This document shows positions 51,753-60,636 of a stretch of 64,000 nucleotides of DNA, piece by piece. The position numbers and the translations under genes were made by a program. This DNA is from an uncultured Pseudomonadales bacterium. Its GTDB lineage: Bacteria; Pseudomonadota; Gammaproteobacteria; Pseudomonadales; Pseudohongiellaceae. The DNA lies in assembly GCA_943842505.1 (NCBI GenBank), contig CALTDI010000011.1:62001-126000 (forward strand), read 5' to 3'. Position 1 is the first letter of the stretch. Every line of letters begins with the position of its first letter. Below the pieces are notes generated by a model. The model was not told the DNA's origin and made no database searches. It saw only the letters and a list, made by a program, of their open reading frames with translations.

Positions 51753-53291
51753 CTATATTTCTACCGCCACCTTATAAGTCGGATCTTCGATGATATTCAC
51801 GTCAATAATTTTCTCGGCATTCTTGAGCAGTTTTAGACAGTCCGGACTAAGGTGGCGCAGGTGTAACTCTTTGCCAGCCTTGAGATATCTTTCGGTGATC
51901 TTGTTAAGCGCCTCTATGCCTGACATGTCGTTCACGCGACTCTCCCTAAAATCGATAATCACGGTGTCTGGGTCGTTGATGACGTCGAACTTCTCCGCAA
52001 AGGCTTGGGTCGAACCAAAGAATAGTGGGCCATAAATTTCGTAGTGTTTGGTGCCGACGTCATCTACGTATTTTCTGGCACGAATGCGTTTGGCGTTTTC
52101 CCAGGCGAATACCAGCGCGGAAATAATCACTCCGATCAATACGGCCAGGGCAAGATTGTGCAGCAACACAGTGATAGCTGCGACCAGAAAGCCCACCAGG
52201 TTGTCACGCGCTGGCATCTTGCCGATAGCCCTTATGCTGGCCCATTCGAAGGTGCCAATAGCTACCATGATCATCAGGCCAGTCAGGGCTGCTATGGGCA
52301 TTCTCTCGATATACTCGGCGCCAAACATAATGAATATTAGCAGCATGACAGAGGCTACGATCCCCGATAGTCGAGCTCTAGCGCCAGATGAAATATTGAT
52401 AAGACTCTGGCCTATCATGGCGCAGCCACCCATACCTGAAAACAGTCCGGTAACAAAATTTGCCATTCCCTGAGCCACCGCTTCCCGATTACTCTTGCCT
52501 CGTGTCTGGGTTATTTCATCGATTAGATTAAGCGTGAGCAGGCTCTCTATCAAACCGACACCGGCTACGATGAAGGCGTAGGGAAAGATGATGTTCAGAG
52601 TTTCGAGGGTAAAGGGCACATCCGGGATATGAAAAGGTGGGAAGCCGCCCTGTATGGAGCTGATGTCACCAACGTTACGTGTGTCCAAGTCGAAGCCGAG
52701 AACAATTGCGGTTACTGTCAATATGGCTGCTAAGGATGCTGGGATTGCCTTGGTGATTTTAGGCAGACCCCAGATAATAGTCATAGTAAGCAGGACTAAG
52801 CCGAGCATGGTATTGAGCTGTGGCCCTAGCATCCATTCGAGCTCACCGTCGCTGCCCGGGGTTTTGAAGGACGCCAGTTGGGCAAGGAAGATAACGATAG
52901 CGAGTCCATTTACGAAGCCAAACATGACGGGGTGCGGAACCAGGCGGATAAATTTGCCTAGCTTGAGAAAGCCGGCCGTCATCTGAATAATTCCGGCTAG
53001 TATCACTGTGGCGAAGATATATTCGACCCCGTGGCTCTGTGCGAGGCTAACAATCACCACGGCGATTGCGCCGGTGGCGCCGGAGATCATGCCCGGTCGG
53101 CCTCCAAATACAGAAGTAATTAGGCCGACGCTGAAGGCCGCATAGAGCCCGGTCAGCGGGGAAAGTCCTGCGATTAGCGCAAAGGCGATGGCTTCCGGAA
53201 TCAACGCAAGAGAGACTGTTATTCCGGAGAGTACTTCATTGAGGACATTAATTTTATTCGAACGGTCGAACAGGTTAAAAACGTAATTCAT
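51753..53291 (-). CDS. SulP-family inorganic anion transporter with STAS domain
   Basis: The about 512-aa product has the SulP membrane domain starting NEVLSGITVSLALIPEAIAFA and including GRPGMISGATGAIAVVI, with 12-14 helices, and a C-terminal STAS domain (VIIDFRESRVNDMSGIEAL). Substrate could be bicarbonate, sulfate or another anion; it cannot be told by eye. The ATG at 53291 (MNYVFNLF) is preferred; in-frame TTG/ATG codons at 53327/53321 would add about 12 residues without helices. Confidence 0.9.
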   Translation of the reverse strand: MNYVFNLFDRSNKINVLNEVLSGITVSLALIPEAIAFALIAGLSPLTGLYAAFSVGLITSVFGGRPGMISGATGAIAVVIVSLAQSHGVEYIFATVILAGIIQMTAGFLKLGKFIRLVPHPVMFGFVNGLAIVIFLAQLASFKTPGSDGELEWMLGPQLNTMLGLVLLTMTIIWGLPKITKAIPASLAAILTVTAIVLGFDLDTRNVGDISSIQGGFPPFHIPDVPFTLETLNIIFPYAFIVAGVGLIESLLTLNLIDEITQTRGKSNREAVAQGMANFVTGLFSGMGGCAMIGQSLINISSGARARLSGIVASVMLLIFIMFGAEYIERMPIAALTGLMIMVAIGTFEWASIRAIGKMPARDNLVGFLVAAITVLLHNLALAVLIGVIISALVFAWENAKRIRARKYVDDVGTKHYEIYGPLFFGSTQAFAEKFDVINDPDTVIIDFRESRVNDMSGIEALNKITERYLKAGKELHLRHLSPDCLKLLKNAEKIIDVNIIEDPTYKVAVEI

Positions 53292-53653
53292 GTAGGTGTT
53301 TCTTAATCCAATAGCATGCATAACCAAAAAACACGGTGCTTTTGGTTGTTCTAGTACTTGAGATCTTTGGGAGAGGCCGGTTTAGAAGGCCACCTTTGGG
53401 ATGGGGAAGTACAACAAGGGCGCGTACTCTACTACATAAGAGGGTCGGAGGGTACCTGCAAGTAAGTCTGTGTGATGGGGCGCTGTTTATAGCTTAGAGT
53501 TTTCTTTGTGCTAAGAGGCCATCTATTGCGAAATACATGGCTCCTAATCGTCAGCGCATTCTCATTGCGTGTAGTCTAAATGAACATTAGCGTAAAGGTT
53601 GCAGATCGGGCACACTTCACCTGCAAAGGAATAGGGATAGGCTAGCTTCGGAC
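53292..53653. other. Divergent intergenic region between the SulP and phosphoesterase genes
   Basis: No gene seen. An 8-base inverted repeat AACCAAAA / TTTTGGTT (about 53322-53347) lies at the upstream edge of the SulP gene and could be an operator or leader hairpin. Nothing else recognised. Confidence 0.4.
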
Positions 53654-54505
53654 ATGAACATACTACACATCTCGGACATGCATTTTGGTCCGCGCCATTG
53701 GCAAGGCAATAACAAGTTGCTGCTGGAGAAATTGAACAGCTATTCGGCAGATCTTCTGATAAACACTGGCGATAACACTACAGATGCCCTCGAGAACGAG
53801 TTCGAAGCCGTAGGCAGCTTTCTGGAGTCGGTTGATTGCCAGCACATCATTTCGATCCCGGGAAATCACGATAAACGCAATATGCGCAGTGCCGATTATT
53901 TCCGTCAGTATATCGAGGACATAGACGTCCTGCGGCCACTAGATCGCGAAAATTGCAGAAAGAAAGGTATTTTCCTTGACGCTAATGTCAATGGCATAAA
54001 AGACCATTTTACCGATATCAACTTTCTTAAAAATATCACAATCGACGGTGAGTCTGTGCTGGTAGTCTGTCTAGACTCCAGTGAGCTCTATGAAGACAAC
54101 GGTTTTATAGATCCGGAAATGCTGAGAACAGTATCTGATGCAATTAGTAAGGCGACTTACGACCGGATAATACTTCTGAATCACCATCCCATCCTAGATA
54201 CGGATTCAGACCCGCTCTTCAATTCCAGAACCGTTATAGCATTCGTAATAAAGCACAATATAGAACACTTCTTCTGTGGGCATTCCCATCAGCTGTCGAT
54301 CATGAGATCTACTGATCTGTATCACAATCATTCCTTCACTCAATACAAGAATGGTTCGCTATCGAGCGCCAATACTCCAAGCGATACCAATATGTTTATG
54401 TACTACAAAAATTTTGGCTCAGAAGAAATGAACATTCATGTCGTTCGGGCGATTGTTGATGGTGACTCCCTGAATTTCAAAGAAGAAGTAATTGCCGTTA
54501 ACTAG
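53654..54505 (+). CDS. Metallophosphoesterase (CpdA/Icc-like)
   Basis: The 283-aa product has all five metal motifs of calcineurin-like phosphoesterases: DMHFG (8-12), GDN, GNHDK, NHHP and GHSHQ. No signal peptide, so cytoplasmic. Size and motif spacing fit class III cyclic nucleotide phosphodiesterases, but other phosphodiesters are possible. The MFS gene begins 15 bp after it, so the two are probably co-transcribed. Confidence 0.85.
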   Translation: MNILHISDMHFGPRHWQGNNKLLLEKLNSYSADLLINTGDNTTDALENEFEAVGSFLESVDCQHIISIPGNHDKRNMRSADYFRQYIEDIDVLRPLDRENCRKKGIFLDANVNGIKDHFTDINFLKNITIDGESVLVVCLDSSELYEDNGFIDPEMLRTVSDAISKATYDRIILLNHHPILDTDSDPLFNSRTVIAFVIKHNIEHFFCGHSHQLSIMRSTDLYHNHSFTQYKNGSLSSANTPSDTNMFMYYKNFGSEEMNIHVVRAIVDGDSLNFKEEVIAVN

Positions 54506-54520
54506 AGCAACACTACAATC

Positions 54521-55846
54521 ATGAGCAGCCTGGGCGCGCCGAACTTAGCTTGGGAAATGCGTATCGTCGTTAGTATGTGCCTGGGCTACGGGATGTTAAT
54601 GCTTTGTAGAACGGTGGTAGGTGTCGCCGGGCCTGCGATGTTAGCTGACCCGACACTCACACTCGACACCGCGACGTTTGGAGCCATTCTTGGCTGGGGT
54701 ACGGCTGGTAACTTAACCGGCAAGCTCACAACAGGGGTTCTTGCCGACAGGCTTGGTGGTAGTAAGGTATTTGTCTGGGCTGTCGGTCTGGCGGCGGCCG
54801 CGACATTTGTATTTGGTAGTCTATCGAGCAATATCGCTTTCTTTGCACTCTATTTTCTCACGGTATTTGCCAAGTCTGCCGGTTGGCCGGCGATGGCGAA
54901 CATCATTCGAGTCTGTTTTGACCAGGCCAAGCATGGTCGTGTATGGGGCTTTATCGCCACAAGCTCTAGAGTAAGTTCGGTTGCAACTACTCTACTCGTT
55001 AGCAGTCTGCTTCTCATCATGTCATGGAGAGGCCTGTTTTACATGGCAGGGGCGCTGGCATTTTTGGGTGCCTTCATCTTGCCCCGATATCTAAGAGACT
55101 CTTGGAAGAGTACAGACGAAGTTGCGGACGAGCCGGAAGAGTCAACAGAAGTACTTTCGGCCCGGTCAGAAGATCATCCGCTCAGTAGAACCGAGACACG
55201 CGCCGCCATCACCGTTTTTCTAAGCAATCCAAGGTTCTGGCTAATAAGTCTTGGTGTTTCTTCGCTGGCGGTTCTGTTTGAGTTCCAGGTGTTCATTCCC
55301 ATTTATCTCAGTGAGACCTTTAGCCTGATACCGGCACAGGCGGGGATGGCGTCCTCGGCATTTCCATTGGGATGCCTGGTCGCAGTTTTCAGTGGCGGCT
55401 TCATCTACGACAAGCTTTCCAAGAAGAATATTGTCTATACGATGAGTGCCAGTCTACTTGTGGCTGTGTGTTGCCTGCTGGGTTTGCGGCTTCTTGGTGT
55501 CTATGATCTCGGCGCTACGCTGGAATTGGCAATGACTATCGGATTGATATTTGTTTTCGGCTTTGCGATCTCGCCGGCATATTACATCCCGATGAGCGTC
55601 TTTTCTATCGGCTTTGGTGGCAGGCACTGCGGCTTGCTGGTTGGGCTTATCGATGCCTTCGCTTATTTTGGCGCAATGATGTTCGACTTCATTGGTGGCG
55701 CGGTGGCAAACAAGGAAGGTGGCTGGCAGGATTTTATTCTTATATTAATTGTGACCTCGATCTTGGCGACAATTATCATGACCACATTCCTCTACCTGGA
55801 TTACCGTGATTCGGAACGTGATCTTGCCTCAGCGGTACTTGGCTAG
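54521..55846 (+). CDS. MFS transporter
   Basis: The 441-aa product has about 12 transmembrane helices with the loop 2-3 motif GVLADRLGGSKVF and a central polar loop (about 195-225). General layout recalls organophosphate:phosphate antiporters (GlpT/UhpT group), which would suit the co-transcribed phosphoesterase, but diagnostic residues were not verified. Substrate unknown. Confidence 0.82.
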   Translation: MSSLGAPNLAWEMRIVVSMCLGYGMLMLCRTVVGVAGPAMLADPTLTLDTATFGAILGWGTAGNLTGKLTTGVLADRLGGSKVFVWAVGLAAAATFVFGSLSSNIAFFALYFLTVFAKSAGWPAMANIIRVCFDQAKHGRVWGFIATSSRVSSVATTLLVSSLLLIMSWRGLFYMAGALAFLGAFILPRYLRDSWKSTDEVADEPEESTEVLSARSEDHPLSRTETRAAITVFLSNPRFWLISLGVSSLAVLFEFQVFIPIYLSETFSLIPAQAGMASSAFPLGCLVAVFSGGFIYDKLSKKNIVYTMSASLLVAVCCLLGLRLLGVYDLGATLELAMTIGLIFVFGFAISPAYYIPMSVFSIGFGGRHCGLLVGLIDAFAYFGAMMFDFIGGAVANKEGGWQDFILILIVTSILATIIMTTFLYLDYRDSERDLASAVLG

Positions 55847-56027
55847 AACAGATCGGCGGTTGCAAAGAAGCAATTTTATGCTGTTTTTTTGCCGGATTTA
55901 GGCGTTAACTTATCAATACCGAGCGCGAAGCTTTCAGCTGCGCTCAGGTATCTATTACCCTGAAAATTTCCGCTGCCTTTACAATAGCAGCCTCGTTACC
56001 ACCCATAATAAAAAGCAGGTAGACCGC

Positions 56028-56936
56028 ATGAAAACCAGAAGAACTCTGTTTGTCCTGACGCTCACGCTCCTTACTCTATGTTTGCCTCGGTTAACCTTAG
56101 CGCAGACCAAGATCTCCTACGGGCAGGATCCTATGCAGTATGGAGAGCTATCACTCCCTGAAGGTGATGGGCCATTCCCTGTTGTTACTTTTCTACATGC
56201 TGGCTGCTGGCGCTCAAGCGAGGCCATGATTAATAGTTACCGTGCAATGGCCGCGGCTATGCTTGAGCAGGGCGTTGCCGCCTGGAATATGCAGTATCGT
56301 GGAGCCACAAGCCCTGGTGGCGGCTGGCCAGGAACCTGGTTGGATATTGCCAACGGCTTTGATGCACTGGAAGAAATTGCGCAGAGTTACCCCATCGATC
56401 TACAGAAAGCGATCGTGGTGGGTCATTCCTCGGGCGGGCACTACGGTGCGTGGCTGGCAATGAGGTCGCAACTTCCTCCCAACAGTGAGATCTATGTGAA
56501 GCCCAAGGTGAACCCCATGGCGCTGGTAATGGCCGATGCCTATATCAATCCGCTATTGATTGACTCCATCGGTGATACTGGAGAGATTTACTGCGGTGAA
56601 CCCCTGCTGGAAAAGTTAGTGGGTGGCCCGGTGGAGGACAATATCAATAACTTCTTACAGATCTCGCCCCTGGAGTGGCTGCCGTGGGGAATCCCGCAGG
56701 ACTTCATAGTGAGTACCTATCGCTATCCGCTGTCATTGCCTCGTGTGCTGGCACAGGGTAAGACGTCGATGCGTAAAGTGCCGGATTATCCAGCGCTGGC
56801 TGTGCTCGCTGGCGATGAGATCAACGTGCGCCTGATTAGTAACGAAGGCCACGGTAATTTTGTGCGCGAGGGAGAACGTGGCTATTACGCGACAATCTCT
56901 GCCGTATTACGTTTGCTAGGTAAGATAACGGAATAA
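56028..56936 (+). CDS. Exported alpha/beta hydrolase (esterase/BD-FAE-like)
   Basis: The 302-aa product has a signal peptide ending near LTLAQ (about 26), the oxyanion loop LHAGCW and the nucleophile elbow GHSSGGHYG. GHGNF near the C-terminus supplies the likely histidine and GDEINV a likely acid. It resembles carboxylesterases of the BD-FAE/kynurenine-formamidase type. AGGTAG precedes the ATG. Substrate unknown. Confidence 0.82.
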   Translation: MKTRRTLFVLTLTLLTLCLPRLTLAQTKISYGQDPMQYGELSLPEGDGPFPVVTFLHAGCWRSSEAMINSYRAMAAAMLEQGVAAWNMQYRGATSPGGGWPGTWLDIANGFDALEEIAQSYPIDLQKAIVVGHSSGGHYGAWLAMRSQLPPNSEIYVKPKVNPMALVMADAYINPLLIDSIGDTGEIYCGEPLLEKLVGGPVEDNINNFLQISPLEWLPWGIPQDFIVSTYRYPLSLPRVLAQGKTSMRKVPDYPALAVLAGDEINVRLISNEGHGNFVREGERGYYATISAVLRLLGKITE

Positions 56937-56950
56937 TCAGAAAAATGAGA

Positions 56951-56986
56951 GTAGAGCAATAATACAGAATTGTATTATTGCTCTAC
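56951..56986. terminator. Sixteen-base perfect inverted repeat between convergent genes
   Basis: GTAGAGCAATAATACA (56951-56966) and its exact complement (56971-56986) flank a GAAT loop. It lies 14 bp past the hydrolase stop and 35 bp past the end of the convergent redoxin gene. It lacks a pure T-tract but its strength and position suit a bidirectional terminator. Confidence 0.6.
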
Positions 56987-57020
56987 TATGCTTGTTAGGC
57001 CCACTTCTTCTACGCGAGCA

Positions 57021-57554
57021 TCAGCATGATTCGAGGATTGAGAACAGCTGATCCATCGACGGGCGATCAATAGGTTCGTAACTAGGGTAGTTGAGACGCA
57101 ATACCCCCTTAGCATCTACGATAAAGTCCCCACCCAACTGGTTGAGATCGTCGGGCAACTTGCTTTTAGGTCTGGCCTTCCAATTGAGGAGATAGTACCA
57201 AATAGTTCTGGGGCTCCATGAGCGCAGGACAGAACGTTCAAGCCCGTAACGCTGATAAGCCTCCCTGTCCTCGTCCAGTAGGAGGGAGAATGGTGCGTTG
57301 GTCTCTTCCAGCCACACACGCGCAAAGGCTGGGGCGCTGAAAGAGACAATTAGCACTCTTACCTTGAGTCGATCCAAGTCTTGCTGGCGCTGACACAACT
57401 GTGCCACATGCTCTCGGCAGGGCAGTCAGCCTAGGTGTCTGAGGAAAATCATCAGAACACTTCGGTGCTCACCGATTTCGTCTGCTAGCGAAATGGAAGT
57501 GCCGTCTATCTTGGGTAGTTCGAAACGCGGGGCCTGGTTTCCAATTTTTAGCAT
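57021..57554 (-). CDS. Probable selenoprotein: AhpC/TSA_2 (SelU/PRXL2-like) thioredoxin-fold protein with UxxC
   Basis: From ATG 57554 (AAAGGA upstream) the frame reads MLKIGNQAPRFELPKIDG, then VLMIFLRHLG, then TGA at codon 43 (57426-57428), then LPCREHVAQL and 130 more residues to a normal stop. The family motif here is R-H-x-G-C-x-x-C-R-E, so TGA sits exactly at the first redox Cys, giving U43-L-P-C46. Downstream of TGA a hairpin TGGCAC (57406-57401) / GTGTCA (57396-57391) with loop AGTT starts its apical loop 25 nt from TGA, fitting bacterial SECIS spacing and the G-in-loop rule. The alternative is a Cys-to-stop pseudogene. It lies 38 bp after the PETase-like gene on the same strand. Confidence 0.75.
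57391..57428 (-). promoter_or_regulatory. Candidate bacterial SECIS element with UGA
   Basis: UGA codon (57428-57426), a 19-nt spacer, then a six-base stem with one G-U pair and a 4-nt apical loop AGUU having G at its second position. Apical loop begins 25 nt after UGA. The stem is short, so experimental or covariation support would matter. Confidence 0.55.
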
Positions 57555-57592
57555 GGGCTGTCCTTTCTATTCCTAGACACTGTTCTTACTTA

Positions 57593-58480
57593 CTACTCTT
57601 GCTCGGAAAATTCCCATCTCGATAGCCTCTCTCGGTCGCTCGCTGGCATTTCTCCAAACACCAGTTCCCGATAATTCTCATCGCTATCGACAAACAATTT
57701 TAACCAGGCCACGCCCATACCGCCCACCAGGTCGTGTACATCTATGTTGGGTGTAAGCCTTTCGCCGCCGGTATCTGTATTGGCAATGAAGTGATTGCCC
57801 CCCTTTATCTCGAGATACATTTTCGGGATGCCGTCGGAGAGGCTCGCGAAATGAGGCGAAGCATGGTCGAGCACGGGCGCGATGCGATCGATCTCGCCGG
57901 CGATGATTAAGGTGGGAATTGATACGGCACTAAAGTCAGCGTCAGGTTGCCAAGGTGTGAAGGGTATTGCAGCTTTCAATTCGGCGCTATGTGCGTTTGC
58001 CGCAAGCAGGGTGCCGCCACCTCCCATGGAGTGCCCCATGATTGCCATGCGATCCTTGTGAATCTTTCCTCGCAACGTGCTGCCCATGCGGTCACCCTCA
58101 TTACGGAGCACTTCTATTGCCGCCATCAAGGCATCCGCGCGCAGAGACGGATTGTCGCGTAACTCATTGGTATCGAGGGTCAACACGGCGAAGCCGTGAG
58201 AGGCAAGATGCCGTCCCCACCAGCTCATATTTTCCTGTGATTCGACGAAACCGGGAGATATGGCTACGCCTGCGAAGTCTTCTCCCTTATTGGCGGGAAA
58301 ATAAATAGTCGCCGCACTAAATTCGGGTACTGGCGGGTAGCTTGAATAGTAGGCAACCTGATAAGGCCCAGGTCTGCCCAGAGATTCTCTGGAGATCTCT
58401 TGCGCCGAGACGTTAACCCAGAATGAGAAAGTCAGGGCAATGCATAGCAGGTATTGGATTCTATTCGTCATTTTATTCAT
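57593..58480 (-). CDS. Exported cutinase/PET-hydrolase-like polyesterase
   Basis: The 295-aa product has a signal peptide ending near NVSAQ (about 27). The mature enzyme follows the cutinase/PETase pattern: SPGF oxyanion loop (F78), WWGRHLASHGF, DTN, nucleophile elbow GHSMGGGG (S151), TPW (W177), acid in GEIDRIAP (D198) and histidine in GGNHF (H230). The elbow has His before Ser, as in actinobacterial cutinases. No cysteine occurs in the mature part, so neither disulfide of known PETases can form. The start lies 2 bp after the GDSL esterase gene stop, so the two are coupled. Polyester activity is inferred. Confidence 0.85.
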   Translation of the reverse strand: MNKMTNRIQYLLCIALTFSFWVNVSAQEISRESLGRPGPYQVAYYSSYPPVPEFSAATIYFPANKGEDFAGVAISPGFVESQENMSWWGRHLASHGFAVLTLDTNELRDNPSLRADALMAAIEVLRNEGDRMGSTLRGKIHKDRMAIMGHSMGGGGTLLAANAHSAELKAAIPFTPWQPDADFSAVSIPTLIIAGEIDRIAPVLDHASPHFASLSDGIPKMYLEIKGGNHFIANTDTGGERLTPNIDVHDLVGGMGVAWLKLFVDSDENYRELVFGEMPASDRERLSRWEFSEQE

Positions 58481-58482
58481 TA

Positions 58483-59316
58483 CTAGTTATGCCCCATAGC
58501 GGTTAGTACAAGTCGCGCCATCTCAATATGCCCCTCGGCTGTAGGATGGTAGCGAATGCCGGTGTCGGCAACAGCATTGCCATTGACCCAGCGCTCCGCC
58601 GCCGCGCAGGGACCGTGACCTGCTGCGCGTACATAGGCATCGGCGATAAGAATCTGATGGTTAGCTGCGGTGCTCACGAAGGTGTCTTCGAGTTGCTGTC
58701 CCAGTGTGGCCAGGTAGTTGGTGTCCTCGGCGCTCAGTTCAAGCTCGCTGCAGTTTGCTGCATCTTCGGGGAAGACGCGGGGGTAGGCTACTAGCACGAT
58801 GGTTGCTTGTGGTGCCCTAGCCTTGATCGCATCGAAGGTCGCGCCAAGCTTGGCGGGTAGCTGATTTACAGCCGCGCTGATCGCTGCCTGATCGAGGTTG
58901 GCAGTGCAGCGCTCGCTAGGGGCAGTTCCTGCGCAGGCGAAAGTCGATGATGTGTAGTTAATGTCGTTGCCGCCGATAGTGACCGTCACTAGCGCCGTGT
59001 CAGGGCCTATGGCGTCAATCTGGGGGGCGGCTCCATTTTGAGGAGTGTCGAGAATATTGTCAGTAGTCGCACCGTTGCAGCTCACATCAATCAGATTGAG
59101 ATCAAGAGCGGTGGCTATTAGGTTCGGATAGTTGTGATCCGAACGCCCGCATACCCCTAATGGCTCGGGAATGCCAGGGCCGGCAGCGAATGAGCTACCT
59201 AGCGCGACATAGTTGGCACCCCGCGCCAATGCTGCAGCGGGCGCGCTCTGGGAGAGGGCTGTAGATGCTGTGAGTAGAGCACAGCCCAGTGTAATTAAGT
59301 TAACTAGCTTACCCAT
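58483..59316 (-). CDS. Exported SGNH/GDSL-family esterase
   Basis: The about 277-aa product has a signal peptide ending near STALSQ (about 23). Block I reads ALGSSFAAGPG (nucleophile S42; the Asp of GDS is Ser), block III IGGNDI (N118) and block V YHPTAEGH near the C-terminus. Cysteine pairs (CGRS/SCNG, FACAG/RCTAN) suggest disulfides as in Streptomyces-type lipases. ATG at 59316 is chosen because GAGGAG lies 6 bases upstream, formed from the codons of a possible earlier ATG at 59334. First gene of the esterase-PETase-like-selenoprotein run. Confidence 0.85.
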   Translation of the reverse strand: MGKLVNLITLGCALLTASTALSQSAPAAALARGANYVALGSSFAAGPGIPEPLGVCGRSDHNYPNLIATALDLNLIDVSCNGATTDNILDTPQNGAAPQIDAIGPDTALVTVTIGGNDINYTSSTFACAGTAPSERCTANLDQAAISAAVNQLPAKLGATFDAIKARAPQATIVLVAYPRVFPEDAANCSELELSAEDTNYLATLGQQLEDTFVSTAANHQILIADAYVRAAGHGPCAAAERWVNGNAVADTGIRYHPTAEGHIEMARLVLTAMGHN

Positions 59317-59449
59317 AGAGATCTCCTCGATCATTAATCTAGACTATCAACAGAGGTATAGCTCGGCCACTTCACCACCCGCTGGGAGAGAGTCACTTTT
59401 GTCGTGCGCGTTTTACAGTGTTGAAATATACCACCAAAGAAGAATCAAG

Positions 59450-59539
59450 ATGGGCGTAAGTATGATGCTCATGATGGCCGTTATGGCGATCATTTTACTG
59501 GCCCACAACCTTTTCATCCGTGATCCTCGCAGCCCGTAG
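59450..59539 (+). CDS. Possible 29-aa single-helix membrane peptide
   Basis: ATG at 59450 to TAG at 59537-59539 encodes MGVSMMLMMAVMAIILLA then a basic tail ending FIRDPRSP. Met-rich hydrophobic helix; a purine-rich AAGAAGAA stretch lies about 8 bases upstream. It sits between the divergent GDSL gene and the IS element. No homology claim. Confidence 0.3.
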   Translation: MGVSMMLMMAVMAIILLAHNLFIRDPRSP

Positions 59540-59648
59540 CTGACGATTGGAACTACACCGCACCGTTGTTCAAGCTGTGTATGTCGTCAGATGATTTGGG
59601 ACTACTCGCCTCAAAAACTAAAGGAGACATTTGCAGTATAGCTTTCAG

Positions 59649-60636
59649 TTAGTGAGCTGAACAAGCCATAAGGTTTTCCTCCTTCCTGCGCTGCAGGGTC
59701 TGCTGTTTAATAAACTCTCTTCGGCTCATGATCTCTTCGTAACGTCCATAGAACATGTCTGCAGGTGTCACGTTATCCAGCGACTCGTGATACCGCCGGT
59801 GATTTTAGTAATCCACGAACTGCTGTATCGCCTTCTCCAGTTCCCACGGGTAATAATAGTTCTCCAGCTTCACCACATTCTTCATTGAGCGATGATAGCG
59901 TTCGATCTTTCCCTGAGTCTGCGGGTGATAGGGTGCACCCCGAGTGTGCTCCATCTTCTGCTCGGCCAGATATTCCTTCAGTTCTTTCGACAGATAGCAC
60001 GGCCCATTATCACTGAGCAGCCGAGGCCGGTGTTTCATCACTACCTGACCTACTCCTGTTTTCTCAATGGCGTCATCCAATGTGAGTTTTACATCGTCAG
60101 CACTCATGGTAGTCGTCAGCTTCCAGCTGATGATGTATCGGGAGTAGTCATCCAGTACTATCGATAGAAAGTACCAGCCCCATCCAGCGATCTTGAAGTA
60201 GGTAAAGTCCGTCTGCCACAGCTCGTTTATACGCTTGGTGGGCGTGTGAAACTTGTCACCAGCCTGCAGCAGAATATAGGCAGGACTCGTGATCAGGTCA
60301 TATTGCTTCAACAGCCTATAAACACTGGACTCGGAGATGAAGTACTCGTGCTGATCGGTGATATGCCAAGCTAGCTCTCGAGGGGGATAATTCGGGGTGT
60401 TCCAGAGCAACTTCAAGACACTGCGCTTTCACGCTCTCCGGCAACTTATTCCAGAACTGCTCTGGAGACTTGCTGCTGGAGAGCAGCCCCTCGTAGCCGT
60501 GATCCCGGTAAGCTTTATACCAGCGGTAGAATGTACTCCGGTTTACATCTAACTCTTCCAGAGTGCGCCTTACTGATAGCTCAGACTCCTCAACCAGCCG
60601 TATCACCTCATACTTCTCTGAGGTCGACAGCGTCAT
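59649..60636 (-). pseudogene. IS3-family transposase orfB, disrupted
   Basis: DDE integrase with QTDFTYFK, LSDNGPCY and GKIERYHRS carrying the three acidic residues. Reading is broken twice: an extra base in a C run (plus-strand G5 at 60382-60386) shifts frame after EHPELSP, and TAA at 59805-59807 interrupts DYxNHRRYHESL. The frame then continues to TAA at 59649-59651. A start-overlapping ATGA joins it to orfA. Confidence 0.85.

Noticed and set aside
51522-51836. 104-aa plus-strand frame
   Set aside because: Overlaps the cytochrome c and SulP genes on the other strand and has no domain.
57021-57407. 128-aa redoxin gene starting at 57407
   Set aside because: This start cuts off the ATG, the N-terminal strands and the UxxC motif; the upstream frame across TGA is clearly part of the same protein.
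59590-59597. Target-site duplication for the IS3 element
   Set aside because: Bases flanking the two ends do not match, so no duplication could be shown.
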